Source: Hyphomicrobiales bacterium
GTDB lineage: Bacteria; Pseudomonadota; Alphaproteobacteria; Rhizobiales; Rhizobiaceae
Direction: 5' to 3'
Assembly: GCA_003577315.1 (NCBI GenBank)
Contig: QEVK01000025.1
Coordinates: 1 to 56,364, forward strand
Length of the DNA: 56,364 nucleotides
Shown: positions 9,055-18,446 of the stretch, piece by piece
How positions within the stretch are numbered: position 1 is the stretch's first letter
Layout of the letters: each line of letters starts with the position of its first letter
Position numbers and translations under genes: made by a program
The notes under the pieces: generated by a model
Database searches by the model: none
What the model saw: the letters and a program-made list of their open reading frames with translations, nothing else
Told to the model about the DNA's origin: nothing

Positions 9055-9558
9055 TTACTGGCAGGTCTGGATCGAGTTCAGCGCCGCGGTGATGCCGCGC
9101 AGCGAGAAGGTGTAGCTGGTCTTGTTGCCGCGCCCGGAGGTGGCCTGCACCTTCATGTCGGCGCCGGCGCGCATGGCGGCTATGAGCTGCGGCTCCTCGG
9201 CGGCGTTCTCCATCCACGCCGACTTGCCGCGCGTGAACATCGAGAAGGAGCGGTCGCCGACCGCGACCTGGACCTTGGAATTGGCCTGGAAGTCGTAGGA
9301 GGCGATGAACTGCGGCTCGTAGGAGACGTTCTGCCCCGGCTTCTGGCTGACGAAGAAATAGATCTCGCCATGGTCGAGATTGGCCGGCTGCTTCTCGGTC
9401 GGGATGGTCAGCACGTAGCAGACCTTGCCGTTGTTGGTCTGGTACGAATAGGTGCCCCAGGCATTGTGCTGGCCGATCTTGGTCGCCCCCTGGGCGAGCG
9501 CCGGCGTGGCGGCCGCGAGCAGCGCGAGGCAGGAAAGGGTCGAGATTATTCCGCGCAT
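9055..9558 (-). CDS. invasion-associated locus B (IalB) family exported protein
   Basis: 167 residues with a clear Sec signal peptide (MRGIISTLSCLALLAAATPALAQ, cleavage after about residue 22). The mature domain matches the IalB family: IGQHNAWGTYSYQTNNGKVCYV at the start, YFFVSQKPGQNV, MFTRGKSAWM and the C-terminal TCQ. Two cysteines (KVCYV and TCQ) probably pair. IalB proteins are widespread in Rhizobiales; the Bartonella member is linked to erythrocyte invasion, but most have no proven role. The 291 bases to the next gene upstream contain no ORF I can support. Confidence 0.92.
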   Translation of the reverse strand: MRGIISTLSCLALLAAATPALAQGATKIGQHNAWGTYSYQTNNGKVCYVLTIPTEKQPANLDHGEIYFFVSQKPGQNVSYEPQFIASYDFQANSKVQVAVGDRSFSMFTRGKSAWMENAAEEPQLIAAMRAGADMKVQATSGRGNKTSYTFSLRGITAALNSIQTCQ

Positions 9559-9849
9559 CGTCGTAGCGTTATCCCTGTGCGTGGTCGTGTACGGGCGAGG
9601 GCCGGCAATCCGGTCCAGTTCGCTTCATTTTGAATTAATCAGGGTTACGAAAAGGTGAACCCGACCACATGCAGGCCCCGCCGCTTCGCAACCCCTGCCC
9701 TTGCGCACATCCTCGATCGCCGCGCGCGCCGGCAGCCGCATCCCTTCCCTGGCGTTGAAAAGGGCAAAAGCGGCAAGAGTTTGACCCGGAAATTTCAGGC
9801 CGGGGGAGGAGGGGCGCCGAAGGCCGCGCCGCAGCGGCGCGAAAAAATG

Positions 9850-10224
9850 TCAGGCGTCGACGTCTTCCAGCGCCGCGCGGGCCATGTCGCGATGGGCCGG
9901 CTTGATGTGGCCGCGAATGGCGGCGATCGCCGCCGACAGCACGGCGACGTCGTCGGTGAAGCCGAGGCCGACGATGAAATCGGGGATCATGTCGGCCGGC
10001 ATGACGAAATAGGCGAGCGCGGCGAGCAGCGTGCCGCGCACCTTGAGCGGCGTGGCGCGGTCGAGCGCGGCATAGTAGGCGGCGACCACGTCCTCCATGA
10101 ACGGCACCTGGCGCGCCGCGCGCCTGGCCGTGCGCCAGAACCTGTCCCGCACGTCGGCCTCGCGCCGCGCATCCTCGCGGACGCCGGCAGGCTTCAGGAT
10201 CTCGCCGATCTTGGCCCGGTCCAT
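9850..10224 (-). CDS. DUF1232 (YkvA-like) membrane-associated protein
   Basis: 124 residues from ATG 10224, with GGAGG about 10 bases upstream. The core ALAYFVMPADMIPDFIVGLGFTDDVAVLSAAI matches the DUF1232 motif (Y-x-x-x-P-x-D-x-x-P-D). Members are small proteins with one or two weak membrane helices and unknown function. It lies downstream of phhB with a 66-base gap and could be the last gene of the thpR-phhB-DUF1232 group. Confidence 0.88.
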   Translation of the reverse strand: MDRAKIGEILKPAGVREDARREADVRDRFWRTARRAARQVPFMEDVVAAYYAALDRATPLKVRGTLLAALAYFVMPADMIPDFIVGLGFTDDVAVLSAAIAAIRGHIKPAHRDMARAALEDVDA

Positions 10225-10290
10225 GGCTGGCAAACCTCCGTCGCTGCGACGAAAGATGGGGGGAGCGGAGCGCCGATGCAAGATTTCCCG

Positions 10291-10587
10291 CTATGGCGCG
10301 GCGATGCGGTCCATGGCCCGCGCCAGCTCGAAGTCGAGCGCGGTCAGGCCGCGCGCCGAATGGGTGGTCAGCCGCACCTCGACCCGGTTGTAGACGTTGG
10401 ACCACTCGGGATGGTGGTCGAGCTTCTCGGCCACCAGCGCGGCGCGCGCCATGAAGCCAAAGGCGGCGTTGAAGTCGGCGAAGGAGAAGCGCCTGACGAT
10501 GGCGCCGCCGCCCTCCTCCAGCGTCCAGCCGTCGAGGCCGGCGAGCGCCGCCCTCGCCGCCCCGGCGTCGAGCCGTTCGCGCTTCAT
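10291..10587 (-). CDS. phhB: 4a-hydroxytetrahydrobiopterin dehydratase (pterin carbinolamine dehydratase)
   Basis: 98 residues, the usual length. It dehydrates 4a-hydroxytetrahydropterin, recycling the cofactor of aromatic amino-acid hydroxylases. The motif [22 protein letters not shown] holds the catalytic His-His pair. ATG at 10587 overlaps the thpR stop (ATGA), implying translational coupling. No phenylalanine hydroxylase gene lies nearby. Confidence 0.93.
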   Translation of the reverse strand: MKRERLDAGAARAALAGLDGWTLEEGGGAIVRRFSFADFNAAFGFMARAALVAEKLDHHPEWSNVYNRVEVRLTTHSARGLTALDFELARAMDRIAAP

Positions 10588-11180
10588 GGCCGGTGCATCC
10601 GTGCCGAGCCGCCGGCCAGCCGCTCCGGCAGGCCGGCCTCGGCGGCGGCGGCGAGCGGCCACGCCTCCTCGACGATGTAGGGGCCGCCACCGACCGATTC
10701 GCGCGAGGACATCAGCACGAAGCGGCCGACGCGGAACGGCATGGCGGCGAAATTGCCCCGCGCCGACAGGTAGCGCGCCACGTCGTCGGCGCTCGAATTG
10801 CGCAGCCGCGCCAGCGTCACGTGCGGCACGAACTTGCGCGGATCGGCCGGCAGGCCGAGCCGCTGGCAGATGCGCTCGATCTCGGCCTGAAGCGCGGCGA
10901 GGTCCGGCGAGGCGGCGACGCCGGCATAGATCGAGTGCGGCTTCCTCGAGCCGAACGCGCCGACGCCCGACAGCGTGAGGGTGAAGGAAGGCCGGCGCAC
11001 GCGGTCGAGCGCGTTGGCGATCTCGTCGGCGACATGGCCCTCGACATCGCCGATGAACCGCAGGGTGATGTGATAGTTCTCGACGTCGATCCAGCGGGCC
11101 CCGGGAAGGCCGCCGCGCAGCAGCGAGAGCGAAAGGGCGGCGTCGCGCGGAATTTCGAGGGCGGTGAAAAGTCGCGGCAT
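10584..11180 (-). CDS. thpR: RNA 2',3'-cyclic phosphodiesterase (2H family)
   Basis: 198 residues. A 2H phosphoesterase with both catalytic H-x-T motifs visible: HITLRFIG (about residue 37) and HVTLARL (about residue 126). It hydrolyses RNA 2',3'-cyclic phosphates (formerly called 2'-5' RNA ligase). Start ATG at 11180 ([11 protein letters not shown]), with GAGGAGG upstream. Its stop overlaps the phhB start. Confidence 0.93.
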   Translation of the reverse strand: MPRLFTALEIPRDAALSLSLLRGGLPGARWIDVENYHITLRFIGDVEGHVADEIANALDRVRRPSFTLTLSGVGAFGSRKPHSIYAGVAASPDLAALQAEIERICQRLGLPADPRKFVPHVTLARLRNSSADDVARYLSARGNFAAMPFRVGRFVLMSSRESVGGGPYIVEEAWPLAAAAEAGLPERLAGGSARMHRP

Positions 11181-11286
11181 GGCTGCCTCCTCGAATCGAC
11201 TGCTCAGCCCGAGCGAATCATTGTTCGCCCGCCGGAGCAAGCTGTTTTGCCGGCCGCCGCCGGGCGGCCTGTGGATCGCGCCCGCC

Positions 11287-11940
11287 TCAGCGGCGGGCCG
11301 CCGCGGCCTCGCCGCCGGCGAGAACCTGCTCGATCAGCGGCAGGAAGCCATCGACCATGCGCTCCACGCCGGCCGCGTTGGGGTGCATGCCGTCGGCCAG
11401 CAGCAGGCCGGGCTCGGCCGCCACGCCGTCGAGGAAGAAGGGATGGAGCGGCAGGTCGTATTTCTGCGACAGCCGCGGATAGATCGGGTCGAACTCCCCG
11501 GCATAGCCCGACCCGAGATTGGGCGCGGCGACCATGCCGGCCAGCACCACGGCGATGCCGCGCGCCCGAAGCCGCTCGATCATCGCCGCCAGGTTCTTCT
11601 CCGTCACGTCGGGCCGGATGCCGCGCAGCATGTCGTTGGCGCCGAGCTCGAGGATGACGAGGTCCGTCCCGTCCGGCACCGACCAGTCGAGCCGCGACAG
11701 TCCGCCGCTCGTCGTGTCGCCGGAAACGCCGGCATTGGCGATCACAACATCGTGACCGCGCGCCCTCAGCGCCGATTCCAGCCTTTCGGGAAAGGACTCG
11801 CCGGGGGCAAGCTGGTATCCGGCCATCAGGCTGTCGCCCAGTCCGACGATGCGGACCGGCTCGGCCGCGGCGGCCGTCGTCAGCACCGCAAGGGCAATAC
11901 CCAGACCGAAGATTATCCGCTGGAACCGTTTGAAAGCCAT
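11287..11940 (-). CDS. tesA: arylesterase / TesA-like GDSL lipase, exported
   Basis: 217 residues. Signal peptide (residues 1-25: hydrophobic IIFGLGIALAVLTTAAAA) followed by an SGNH hydrolase fold: block I GLGDSLMAGY with the nucleophile Ser, block III LGANDML, and block V DGMHPN with the catalytic His. This is the TesA/ApeA group of periplasmic thioesterase/arylesterases. It is divergent from the ybbA-ybbP ABC genes with 54 bases between, the same arrangement as E. coli tesA/ybbAP. Confidence 0.93.
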   Translation of the reverse strand: MAFKRFQRIIFGLGIALAVLTTAAAAEPVRIVGLGDSLMAGYQLAPGESFPERLESALRARGHDVVIANAGVSGDTTSGGLSRLDWSVPDGTDLVILELGANDMLRGIRPDVTEKNLAAMIERLRARGIAVVLAGMVAAPNLGSGYAGEFDPIYPRLSQKYDLPLHPFFLDGVAAEPGLLLADGMHPNAAGVERMVDGFLPLIEQVLAGGEAAAARR

Positions 11941-11994
11941 GCAATCCAACCCATATCCGACCGGCGCCCGCCACTCATATAGGACATCCGCCCC

Positions 11995-12693
<699 letters not shown>

Positions 12694-12707
12694 GCGGGAG
12701 CGGCGTC

Positions 12708-15284
12708 ATGGCGCAAACCGGGACGGCGGACACCATGGGTCCCGCCCGCACGCTGCGGCTCGCCTTGCGCTTCGCGCTGCGCGAGATGCGCGGCGGCCTG
12801 TCGGGCTTCATGATCTTCATCGCCTGCATCGCGCTCGGCGTGGCCGCCATCGGCGGCGTCAACTCGCTGGCAAGGGCGATCTCTGCCGGGATCGAGGCGC
12901 AGGGTCGCGACCTTCTCGGCGGCGACATGCGCTTCCAGCTCGTCCACCGCGAGGCGGACGCGCGCGAGGCCGCCTTCCTCGACAGCCTCGGCACCGTGGC
13001 GGCGAGCGCCAACCTGCGCTCCATGGCGCGGCTGCCGGACGGCTCGGACCAGACGCTGGTGGAGGTCAAGGCCGTGGACGGGCTCTATCCGCTCTACGGC
13101 GCGTTCGCGGCCGAGCCCGCCCTGCCGCTCGCCGACATCCTGGCCGAGCGCGACGGCGTCCACGGCGCGGCGGCCGCCGACATGCTCTATTCGCGGCTCG
13201 GCCTTTCCGTCGGCGACCGCATCCGCCTCGGCGACGGCGAATACGAGCTGCGCGCGCGCATCGTTTCCGAGCCGGACGCGATCTCCGACGGCTTCGGGCT
13301 GGCGCCGCGGCTGATGGTCTCGCTCGACGCGCTCGACGCCTCGGGCCTGATCCAGCCGGGCAGCCTCGTGGAGCACGCCTACAAGCTGCGCCTGCCCGAA
13401 GGGGCGAGCGAGGCCGACCTCCAGGCGATCCGCGAGCGCGCCTCGGCCGAGTTCCCCGAAGCGGGATGGAGCGTGCGCGGCCGCAACAGCGCCGCCCCGT
13501 CGCTGTCGGCCAATGTCGAGCGCTTCTCGCAGTTCCTGACGCTGGTGGGGTTGACCGCGCTGGTCGTCGGCGGCGTCGGCGTCGCCAACGCCGTGCGCGC
13601 CTATCTCGACGGCAAGCGCGGCGTCATCGCCACCTTCAAGAGCCTCGGCGCCTCCGGCCGCTTCGTCTTCCTCGTCTATCTGGTGCAGATCCTCGTCATC
13701 GCCGGCATCGGCATCGCCGTCGGCCTCGTGCTGGCGGCGCTGATGCCGCCGGCGGCGGCCGGCCTGCTGGCCGCGGTCTTTCCGGTGCCGATGGAGGGCG
13801 GCGTCCATGCCGGCGCGCTCGGCTTCGCCGCGCTTGCGGGCGTGCTCGTCACGCTGGCCTTCGCGCTGATGCCGCTCGGCCGCGCCCGCGACGTGCCGGC
13901 GACCGCGCTGTTCCGCGAGATGGGCTTCGAGGGCCGCGGCCTGCCGCGCCCGGTCTATCTCGCGGCCATCGCGGGAATCGCGGCCGCGCTCGCGGCGCTG
14001 GCGATCCTGACGGCCGGCGACCGGCGCATCGCCGTCATCTTCGTCACGGCGGCCATCGCCGCCTTCCTGGTGCTGCGCCTCGTCGGCGCCGCCGTGCAGT
14101 GGCTGGCGCGCAAGGCCCCGCGCGCGCGCTCGACCCCGCTCCGGCTCGCCATCGGCAACATCCACCGGCCCGGCGCGCTGACGCCCTCGGTGGTGCTGTC
14201 GCTCGGCCTCGGCCTGACGCTGCTGGTCACGCTGGCGCTGATCGACGGCAATCTCAGGCGCCAGATTTCCGACAGCCTGCCGGCGCACGCGCCCAACTTC
14301 TTCTTCGTCGACATCCAGAGCGGCGAGGTCGACGACTTCGCCGCCCTCGTCGAGGCCGAGGCGCCGGACGGCAAGCTGGTGCGCGTGCCGATGCTGCGCG
14401 GCCGCGTCATGGCGCTGAACGGCACCGACGTGCGCGAGCTTCAGGTGCCGCCGGAAGGCGCCTGGGTGCTGCGCGGCGACCGCGGCATCACCTATGCCCG
14501 CAACGTGCCGGAGAACTCGACCTTGTCGCAGGGGGAGTGGTGGCCCGAAGGCTACGACGGCGAGCCTCTGGTCTCGTTCGCCGCGCAGGAAGGCCGCGAG
14601 CTCGGCCTCAAGCTCGGCGACACGGTGACGGTCAACGTGCTCGGCCGCAACGTGACGGCCCGCATAGCCAGCTTCCGCGAGCTGCAATGGGAATCGCTCG
14701 CCATCAACTTCGTCATGGTGTTTTCGCCCAACACCTTCGCGGGTGCGCCGCATTCGTGGCTGGCGACGCTGTCGGACCCGCAGGCGAGCCCGGCCGAGGA
14801 GGCGCGGCTGCTCAACGCCGTCACCCGCGCCTTCCCGGCGGTGACCAGCGTGCGCGTCAAGGACGCGCTCGACGTCATCAACGGCATCGTCGCCCAGCTC
14901 GGCGTGGCGATCCGCGCGGCCGCGGCGATCGCGCTCGTCGCCTCGGTTCTGGTGCTGTCGGGGGCGCTGGCGGCCGGCAACCGCGCCCGCGTCCACGACG
15001 CGGTGGTGCTCAAGACGCTGGGCGCGACGCGGCGCACGCTGATCAGGGCGTTCTCGCTCGAATACGCGCTGATCGGGCTCGCCACGGCCGTGTTCGCGCT
15101 GATCGCCGGCGGCGTGGCGGCGTGGTTCGTGGTGGCGCGCATCATGGCGCTGCCTTCGGCGTTCCTGCCGCAGGTGGCGCTGTCGACGGTGGCGCTGGCG
15201 CTGGCGCTGACGGTGGGCTTCGGCCTGATCGGCACATGGCGGGTCCTGGGCCACAAGGCCGCGCCCGTGCTGCGCGAGCTCTGA
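12708..15284 (+). CDS. ybbP: FtsX-like ABC permease, YbbP type
   Basis: 858-residue inner-membrane protein with two FtsX-like domains. One N-terminal membrane helix (GFMIFIACIALGVAAIGGV) is followed by a large periplasmic region, three helices near 270-430, further helices around 460-530, a second periplasmic domain (about 540-730) and three C-terminal helices. Length and layout match E. coli YbbP. Start ATG 12708 with GGGAG upstream; 14 bases after ybbA. Transport substrate is not established. Confidence 0.93.
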   Translation: MAQTGTADTMGPARTLRLALRFALREMRGGLSGFMIFIACIALGVAAIGGVNSLARAISAGIEAQGRDLLGGDMRFQLVHREADAREAAFLDSLGTVAASANLRSMARLPDGSDQTLVEVKAVDGLYPLYGAFAAEPALPLADILAERDGVHGAAAADMLYSRLGLSVGDRIRLGDGEYELRARIVSEPDAISDGFGLAPRLMVSLDALDASGLIQPGSLVEHAYKLRLPEGASEADLQAIRERASAEFPEAGWSVRGRNSAAPSLSANVERFSQFLTLVGLTALVVGGVGVANAVRAYLDGKRGVIATFKSLGASGRFVFLVYLVQILVIAGIGIAVGLVLAALMPPAAAGLLAAVFPVPMEGGVHAGALGFAALAGVLVTLAFALMPLGRARDVPATALFREMGFEGRGLPRPVYLAAIAGIAAALAALAILTAGDRRIAVIFVTAAIAAFLVLRLVGAAVQWLARKAPRARSTPLRLAIGNIHRPGALTPSVVLSLGLGLTLLVTLALIDGNLRRQISDSLPAHAPNFFFVDIQSGEVDDFAALVEAEAPDGKLVRVPMLRGRVMALNGTDVRELQVPPEGAWVLRGDRGITYARNVPENSTLSQGEWWPEGYDGEPLVSFAAQEGRELGLKLGDTVTVNVLGRNVTARIASFRELQWESLAINFVMVFSPNTFAGAPHSWLATLSDPQASPAEEARLLNAVTRAFPAVTSVRVKDALDVINGIVAQLGVAIRAAAAIALVASVLVLSGALAAGNRARVHDAVVLKTLGATRRTLIRAFSLEYALIGLATAVFALIAGGVAAWFVVARIMALPSAFLPQVALSTVALALALTVGFGLIGTWRVLGHKAAPVLREL

Positions 15285-15294
15285 AGCAAAAGTG

Positions 15295-15451
15295 ATCGCG
15301 GCGGTCGATCACGGCACGTTTCCGTGCGCAACGGGCCTTGTCGCAGCCGCGAAGAACCATCATATTTGCGCCAGGCATGCTGGAGTTCCGCCAGCGGCGC
15401 CTGGGCGGACGCCCGACACCCGACGGAACATGAGCAGAAAAAGAGGAACCT
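15295..15451 (+). ncRNA. candidate ybhL leader RNA element
   Basis: The 157 bases between ybbP and the YbhL-family gene hold several small hairpins: GCACG-TTTC-CGTGC near 15315, GCTGG-N7-CCAGC near 15380 and GGCG-N10-CGCC after it. A structured ybhL leader motif is known upstream of YbhL-family genes in alphaproteobacteria. I assign this mainly by context; I have not matched the covariance model. Confidence 0.35.
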
Positions 15452-16231
15452 ATGGCTGATTTTCGCAACTACCAGGCTCGCGTCGCGACCGCCGGTGCGC
15501 GCGCGGACGCCGCAATCGACGAGGGCCTGCGCGCCTACATGATCAGGGTCTACAACCTGATGGCGCTCGGTCTTGCGATCACCGGCTTCGCCGCCCTCGG
15601 CACCGTGATGCTGGCCACCACCTCCGATCCGGCGGCCGCCGTCGCCACGCTCGGCAACGGCAAGATGCTGACCGCGTTCGGCGCGGCCATCTACGGCTCG
15701 CCGCTGCGCTGGGTGGTGATGCTCGCGCCGCTGGCGCTCGTCTTCTTCCTGTCCTTCCGTGTCGAGAAGATGAGCGTCTCGGCCGCGCAGACCACCTTCT
15801 GGGCCTATGCGGCGCTGGTCGGCATCTCGCTGTCCTCGGTGTTCCTGGTGTTCACCGCCGCCTCCATCGTGCAGACCTTCTTCATCACCGCCACCGCCTT
15901 CCTGGCGCTGTCGCTGTTCGGCTACACCACCAGGCGCGACCTGTCGGGCTTCGGCTCGTTCCTCATCATGGGCGTGATCGGCCTGATCCTGGCGATGATC
16001 GTCAACATCTTCCTGCAGTCGTCGGCGCTCCAGTTCGCCATCTCGGCGATCGGCGTGCTGGTGTTCGCGGGCCTGACCGCCTACGACACCCAGCAGATCA
16101 AGGAGATGTACTACGAGGGCGACGGGGCGCTGGTGGCCGGCCGCAAGGCGATCATGGGCGCGCTGAGGCTCTATCTCGACTTCATCAACATGTTCATGTT
16201 CCTGCTGCAGTTCCTGGGCAACCGCGAGTAA
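15452..16231 (+). CDS. ybhL: Bax inhibitor-1/YccA family membrane protein (YbhL-like)
   Basis: 259 residues with about seven membrane helices after a soluble N-terminus (MADFRNYQARVATAGARADA). The BI-1 features VYNLMALGLAITGFAALGT and the C-terminal ALRLYLDFINMFMFLLQFLGNRE are typical. The family is linked to calcium leak and membrane stress, but its bacterial role is poorly defined. Start ATG 15452 with AGAGGAACC upstream. A strong terminator follows. Confidence 0.93.
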   Translation: MADFRNYQARVATAGARADAAIDEGLRAYMIRVYNLMALGLAITGFAALGTVMLATTSDPAAAVATLGNGKMLTAFGAAIYGSPLRWVVMLAPLALVFFLSFRVEKMSVSAAQTTFWAYAALVGISLSSVFLVFTAASIVQTFFITATAFLALSLFGYTTRRDLSGFGSFLIMGVIGLILAMIVNIFLQSSALQFAISAIGVLVFAGLTAYDTQQIKEMYYEGDGALVAGRKAIMGALRLYLDFINMFMFLLQFLGNRE

Positions 16232-16270
16232 CGGGCAGGCGCGACCTGCGGGCCGCATGAACGACAAACA

Positions 16271-16296
16271 GGGGCGGTCGCGAGACCGCCCCTTTT
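16271..16296 (+). terminator. intrinsic terminator after the YbhL-family gene
   Basis: GGGGCGGTC-GCGA-GACCGCCCC (16271-16292) forms a nine-pair stem with a tetraloop, followed by TTTT. A textbook terminator. Confidence 0.92.
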
Positions 16297-16362
16297 GGCA
16301 TCCGGCAACGGCGCGGCGCGCAGCAGCCGTTCCGTCCGCCCGGTTCCGGAGGAGACGCGAGC

Positions 16363-16755
16363 ATGGACCGATTCACCGGCGGCTGCCTGTGCGGCAACGT
16401 CCGCATCGTGGCGTCGGGGCGACCGTACCGGGTCGGCATTTGCCACTGTCTCGACTGTCGCAAGCATCACGGGGCGCTTTTTCACGCTTCCGCGGTGTTC
16501 CCGCAGGACGCGGTGACGATCACCGGCGAGACGCGCGACTATGCCGGGCGGTTCTTCTGTCCCCGCTGCGGGTCGACCGTCTTCGGGCGCAGCGCAGACG
16601 AGATCGAGGTGAATCTCGGGTCCCTCGATGCCCCCGACCAGCTGAGGCCGACCTACGAGCTGTGGACCGTCCGTCGCGAATCCTGGCTGCCGCCGTTTCC
16701 GCTCGAAAGACGATACGAGCGCGACCGCGACGCCGCGAGCCGCTTCGATGAGTAA
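16363..16755 (+). CDS. GFA-family (CENP-V/Mss4-like) zinc protein
   Basis: 130 residues. Zinc-site cysteines appear in the family order: GGCLCGNVR, CHCLDCRKHHG and FFCPRCGSTVFG. Members resemble glutathione-dependent formaldehyde-activating enzyme Gfa, but most have no demonstrated formaldehyde activity. Single gene following the terminator of ybhL. Function beyond zinc binding is not assigned. Confidence 0.9.
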   Translation: MDRFTGGCLCGNVRIVASGRPYRVGICHCLDCRKHHGALFHASAVFPQDAVTITGETRDYAGRFFCPRCGSTVFGRSADEIEVNLGSLDAPDQLRPTYELWTVRRESWLPPFPLERRYERDRDAASRFDE

Positions 16756-16893
16756 GCCGCGCGAGCGCGGGGCCGGCCTCGGCGGCATCCATCTTGCCGG
16801 GCGGCGGGAATGTGCGAAGATGCCGGCGGCCCTTCCCATTCGCGGAGGCGGCCGGCTATAGTCCGCCATCCCGAACGATCTTTCTGGTGATTG

Positions 16894-18330
16894 ATGCCTC
16901 CCCTGCAGAAGAAGGAAGTCCGCCCCTCCGGCCGCGGAACGCGCGTGCGCATGCCCGAATTCGTCAAGCGGCACCGCGGCGTCAGGAACTGGAAGGAGGC
17001 CACCGCCTGGCTCCAGTGGCGCGGCATCGAGGACATCGAGTGCATCACGCCCGACCAGGCCGGCGTGGCGCGCGGCAAGATGATGCCGTCGAAGAAGTTC
17101 ATCTCCAACACGTCGCTGGCGCTGCCGTCGGCCGTGTTCATGGCCACGATCTCCGGCGGCTACCCCGAGGACGGCAACGGCTTCGCCTACCCGGAGGACG
17201 ACGGCGACCTGAAGCTGGAGCCGGACCTTTCCACGCTTTCGGCGGTGCCGTGGGAGAGCGACCCGACCGCGCAGGTGATCTGCGACCTCGTGCACCAGGA
17301 CGGCCGCTCGGTCGAGTTCACGCCGCGCAACGTGCTGCGCCGTGTCGTCGCCGCCTATGCCAGGCGCGGCCTGCGGCCCGTCGTCGCGCCGGAGATCGAG
17401 TTCTACCTCGTCAACAAGAACCCCGACCCCGACTATCCGCTGACCCCGCCGGTCGGCCGCTCGGGCCGGGCCATCGGTGGCGGCCAGGGCTATTCCATCG
17501 CCGGCGTCAACGAGTTCGACGAGCTGATCGACGACATCTATCACTTCTCCGAGGCGCAGGGGCTTGAGATCGACACGCTGATCCACGAGGAGGGCGCCGG
17601 CCAGCTCGAGATCAACCTGCGCCACGGCGATCCCGTAGAGCTGGCCGACCAGGTGTTCATGTTCAAGCGCACCATCCGCGAGGCGGCGCTGAAGCACGAC
17701 ACCTACGCCACCTTCATGGCCAAGCCGATCCAGGGCCAGCCCGGCTCGGCCATGCACATCCACCAGTCGATCCTCGACAGGAAGACGGGCCGCAACATCT
17801 TCACCGACGCCGAGGGCGGCGAGACGCCGGCCTTCCGCCACTTCATCGGCGGCATGCAGCGCCACATCCCCAACGCGCTCGTCATGTTCGCGCCCTACGT
17901 CAATTCCTACCGCCGGCTGACGCAGGGGGCGTCGGCCCCGGTCAACACCAAATGGGGCTACGACAACCGCACCACCGCCTTCCGCGTGCCGCGCTCGGAC
18001 CCGGCGGCGCGGCGGGTGGAGAACCGCATCCCCTCCTCCGACGCCAACCCGTATCTCGCGCTCGCCGCCTCGCTGGCCTGCGGGCTGATCGGCATGATCA
18101 ACGAGATCGAGCCGGACGCCCCGGTCGGCACCACCGCCAACGAGGACGACATCGACCTGCCGCGCGGCCTGCTCGAGGCGGTCGAACTGTTCGAGGGCGA
18201 CGAGGCGCTGCGCGATATCCTGGGCACCTCGTTCGCCTCGACCTACGCCGCGATCAAGAAGGCCGAGTTCGAGACCTTCATGGAGGTCATCAGCCCGTGG
18301 GAACGGGAGTATCTGCTTCTCAATGTCTAG
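16894..18330 (+). CDS. puuA: glutamine synthetase family, probable gamma-glutamylputrescine synthetase
   Basis: 478 residues from ATG 16894 (a TTG codon immediately precedes it). It has the GS catalytic domain with APEIEFYLV (metal ligand Glu), GAGQLEINLRHG, GSAMHIHQS and NRTTAFRVPRSDP. It lacks the tyrosine adenylylation site seen in housekeeping GlnA. The adjacent FAD amine oxidase makes a PuuA-PuuB pair likely: gamma-glutamylation of a polyamine followed by oxidation. Substrate could be another amine. Confidence 0.85.
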   Translation: MPPLQKKEVRPSGRGTRVRMPEFVKRHRGVRNWKEATAWLQWRGIEDIECITPDQAGVARGKMMPSKKFISNTSLALPSAVFMATISGGYPEDGNGFAYPEDDGDLKLEPDLSTLSAVPWESDPTAQVICDLVHQDGRSVEFTPRNVLRRVVAAYARRGLRPVVAPEIEFYLVNKNPDPDYPLTPPVGRSGRAIGGGQGYSIAGVNEFDELIDDIYHFSEAQGLEIDTLIHEEGAGQLEINLRHGDPVELADQVFMFKRTIREAALKHDTYATFMAKPIQGQPGSAMHIHQSILDRKTGRNIFTDAEGGETPAFRHFIGGMQRHIPNALVMFAPYVNSYRRLTQGASAPVNTKWGYDNRTTAFRVPRSDPAARRVENRIPSSDANPYLALAASLACGLIGMINEIEPDAPVGTTANEDDIDLPRGLLEAVELFEGDEALRDILGTSFASTYAAIKKAEFETFMEVISPWEREYLLLNV

Positions 18331-18344
18331 GAGCGAACAGGGAG

Positions 18345-18432
18345 TAGCGAATAGCGAATAGGGAATTTCATCTCGCTATCCGCTTCACTACTCACTACTC
18401 ACTACTCACTACTCACTATTCGCCATTCGCTA
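18345..18432. repeat. inverted repeat enclosing a 7-bp tandem repeat
   Basis: Between puuA and puuB a left arm TAGCGAATAGCGAATAG (18345-18361) is complementary, 16 of 17, to 18416-18432. Inside lie five head-to-tail copies of CACTACT (18386-18420, the last being CACTATT). The block ends 14 bases before the puuB ATG, so copy-number change would alter the puuA-puuB spacer or a transcript hairpin. It is clearly non-coding and unlike its GC-rich surroundings. Confidence 0.85.
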
Positions 18433-18446
18433 CCAACTATTCGCCC

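Noticed and set aside
9820..9848. Hairpin CGCGCCG-CAG-CGGCGCG followed by AAAAAA downstream of the DUF1232 gene
   Set aside because: On the minus strand, where the gene is read, the T run comes before the hairpin, so it is not an intrinsic terminator.
18386..18420. Possible CRISPR-like array
   Set aside because: Units are 7 bp with no spacers and no cas genes; this is a simple tandem repeat.
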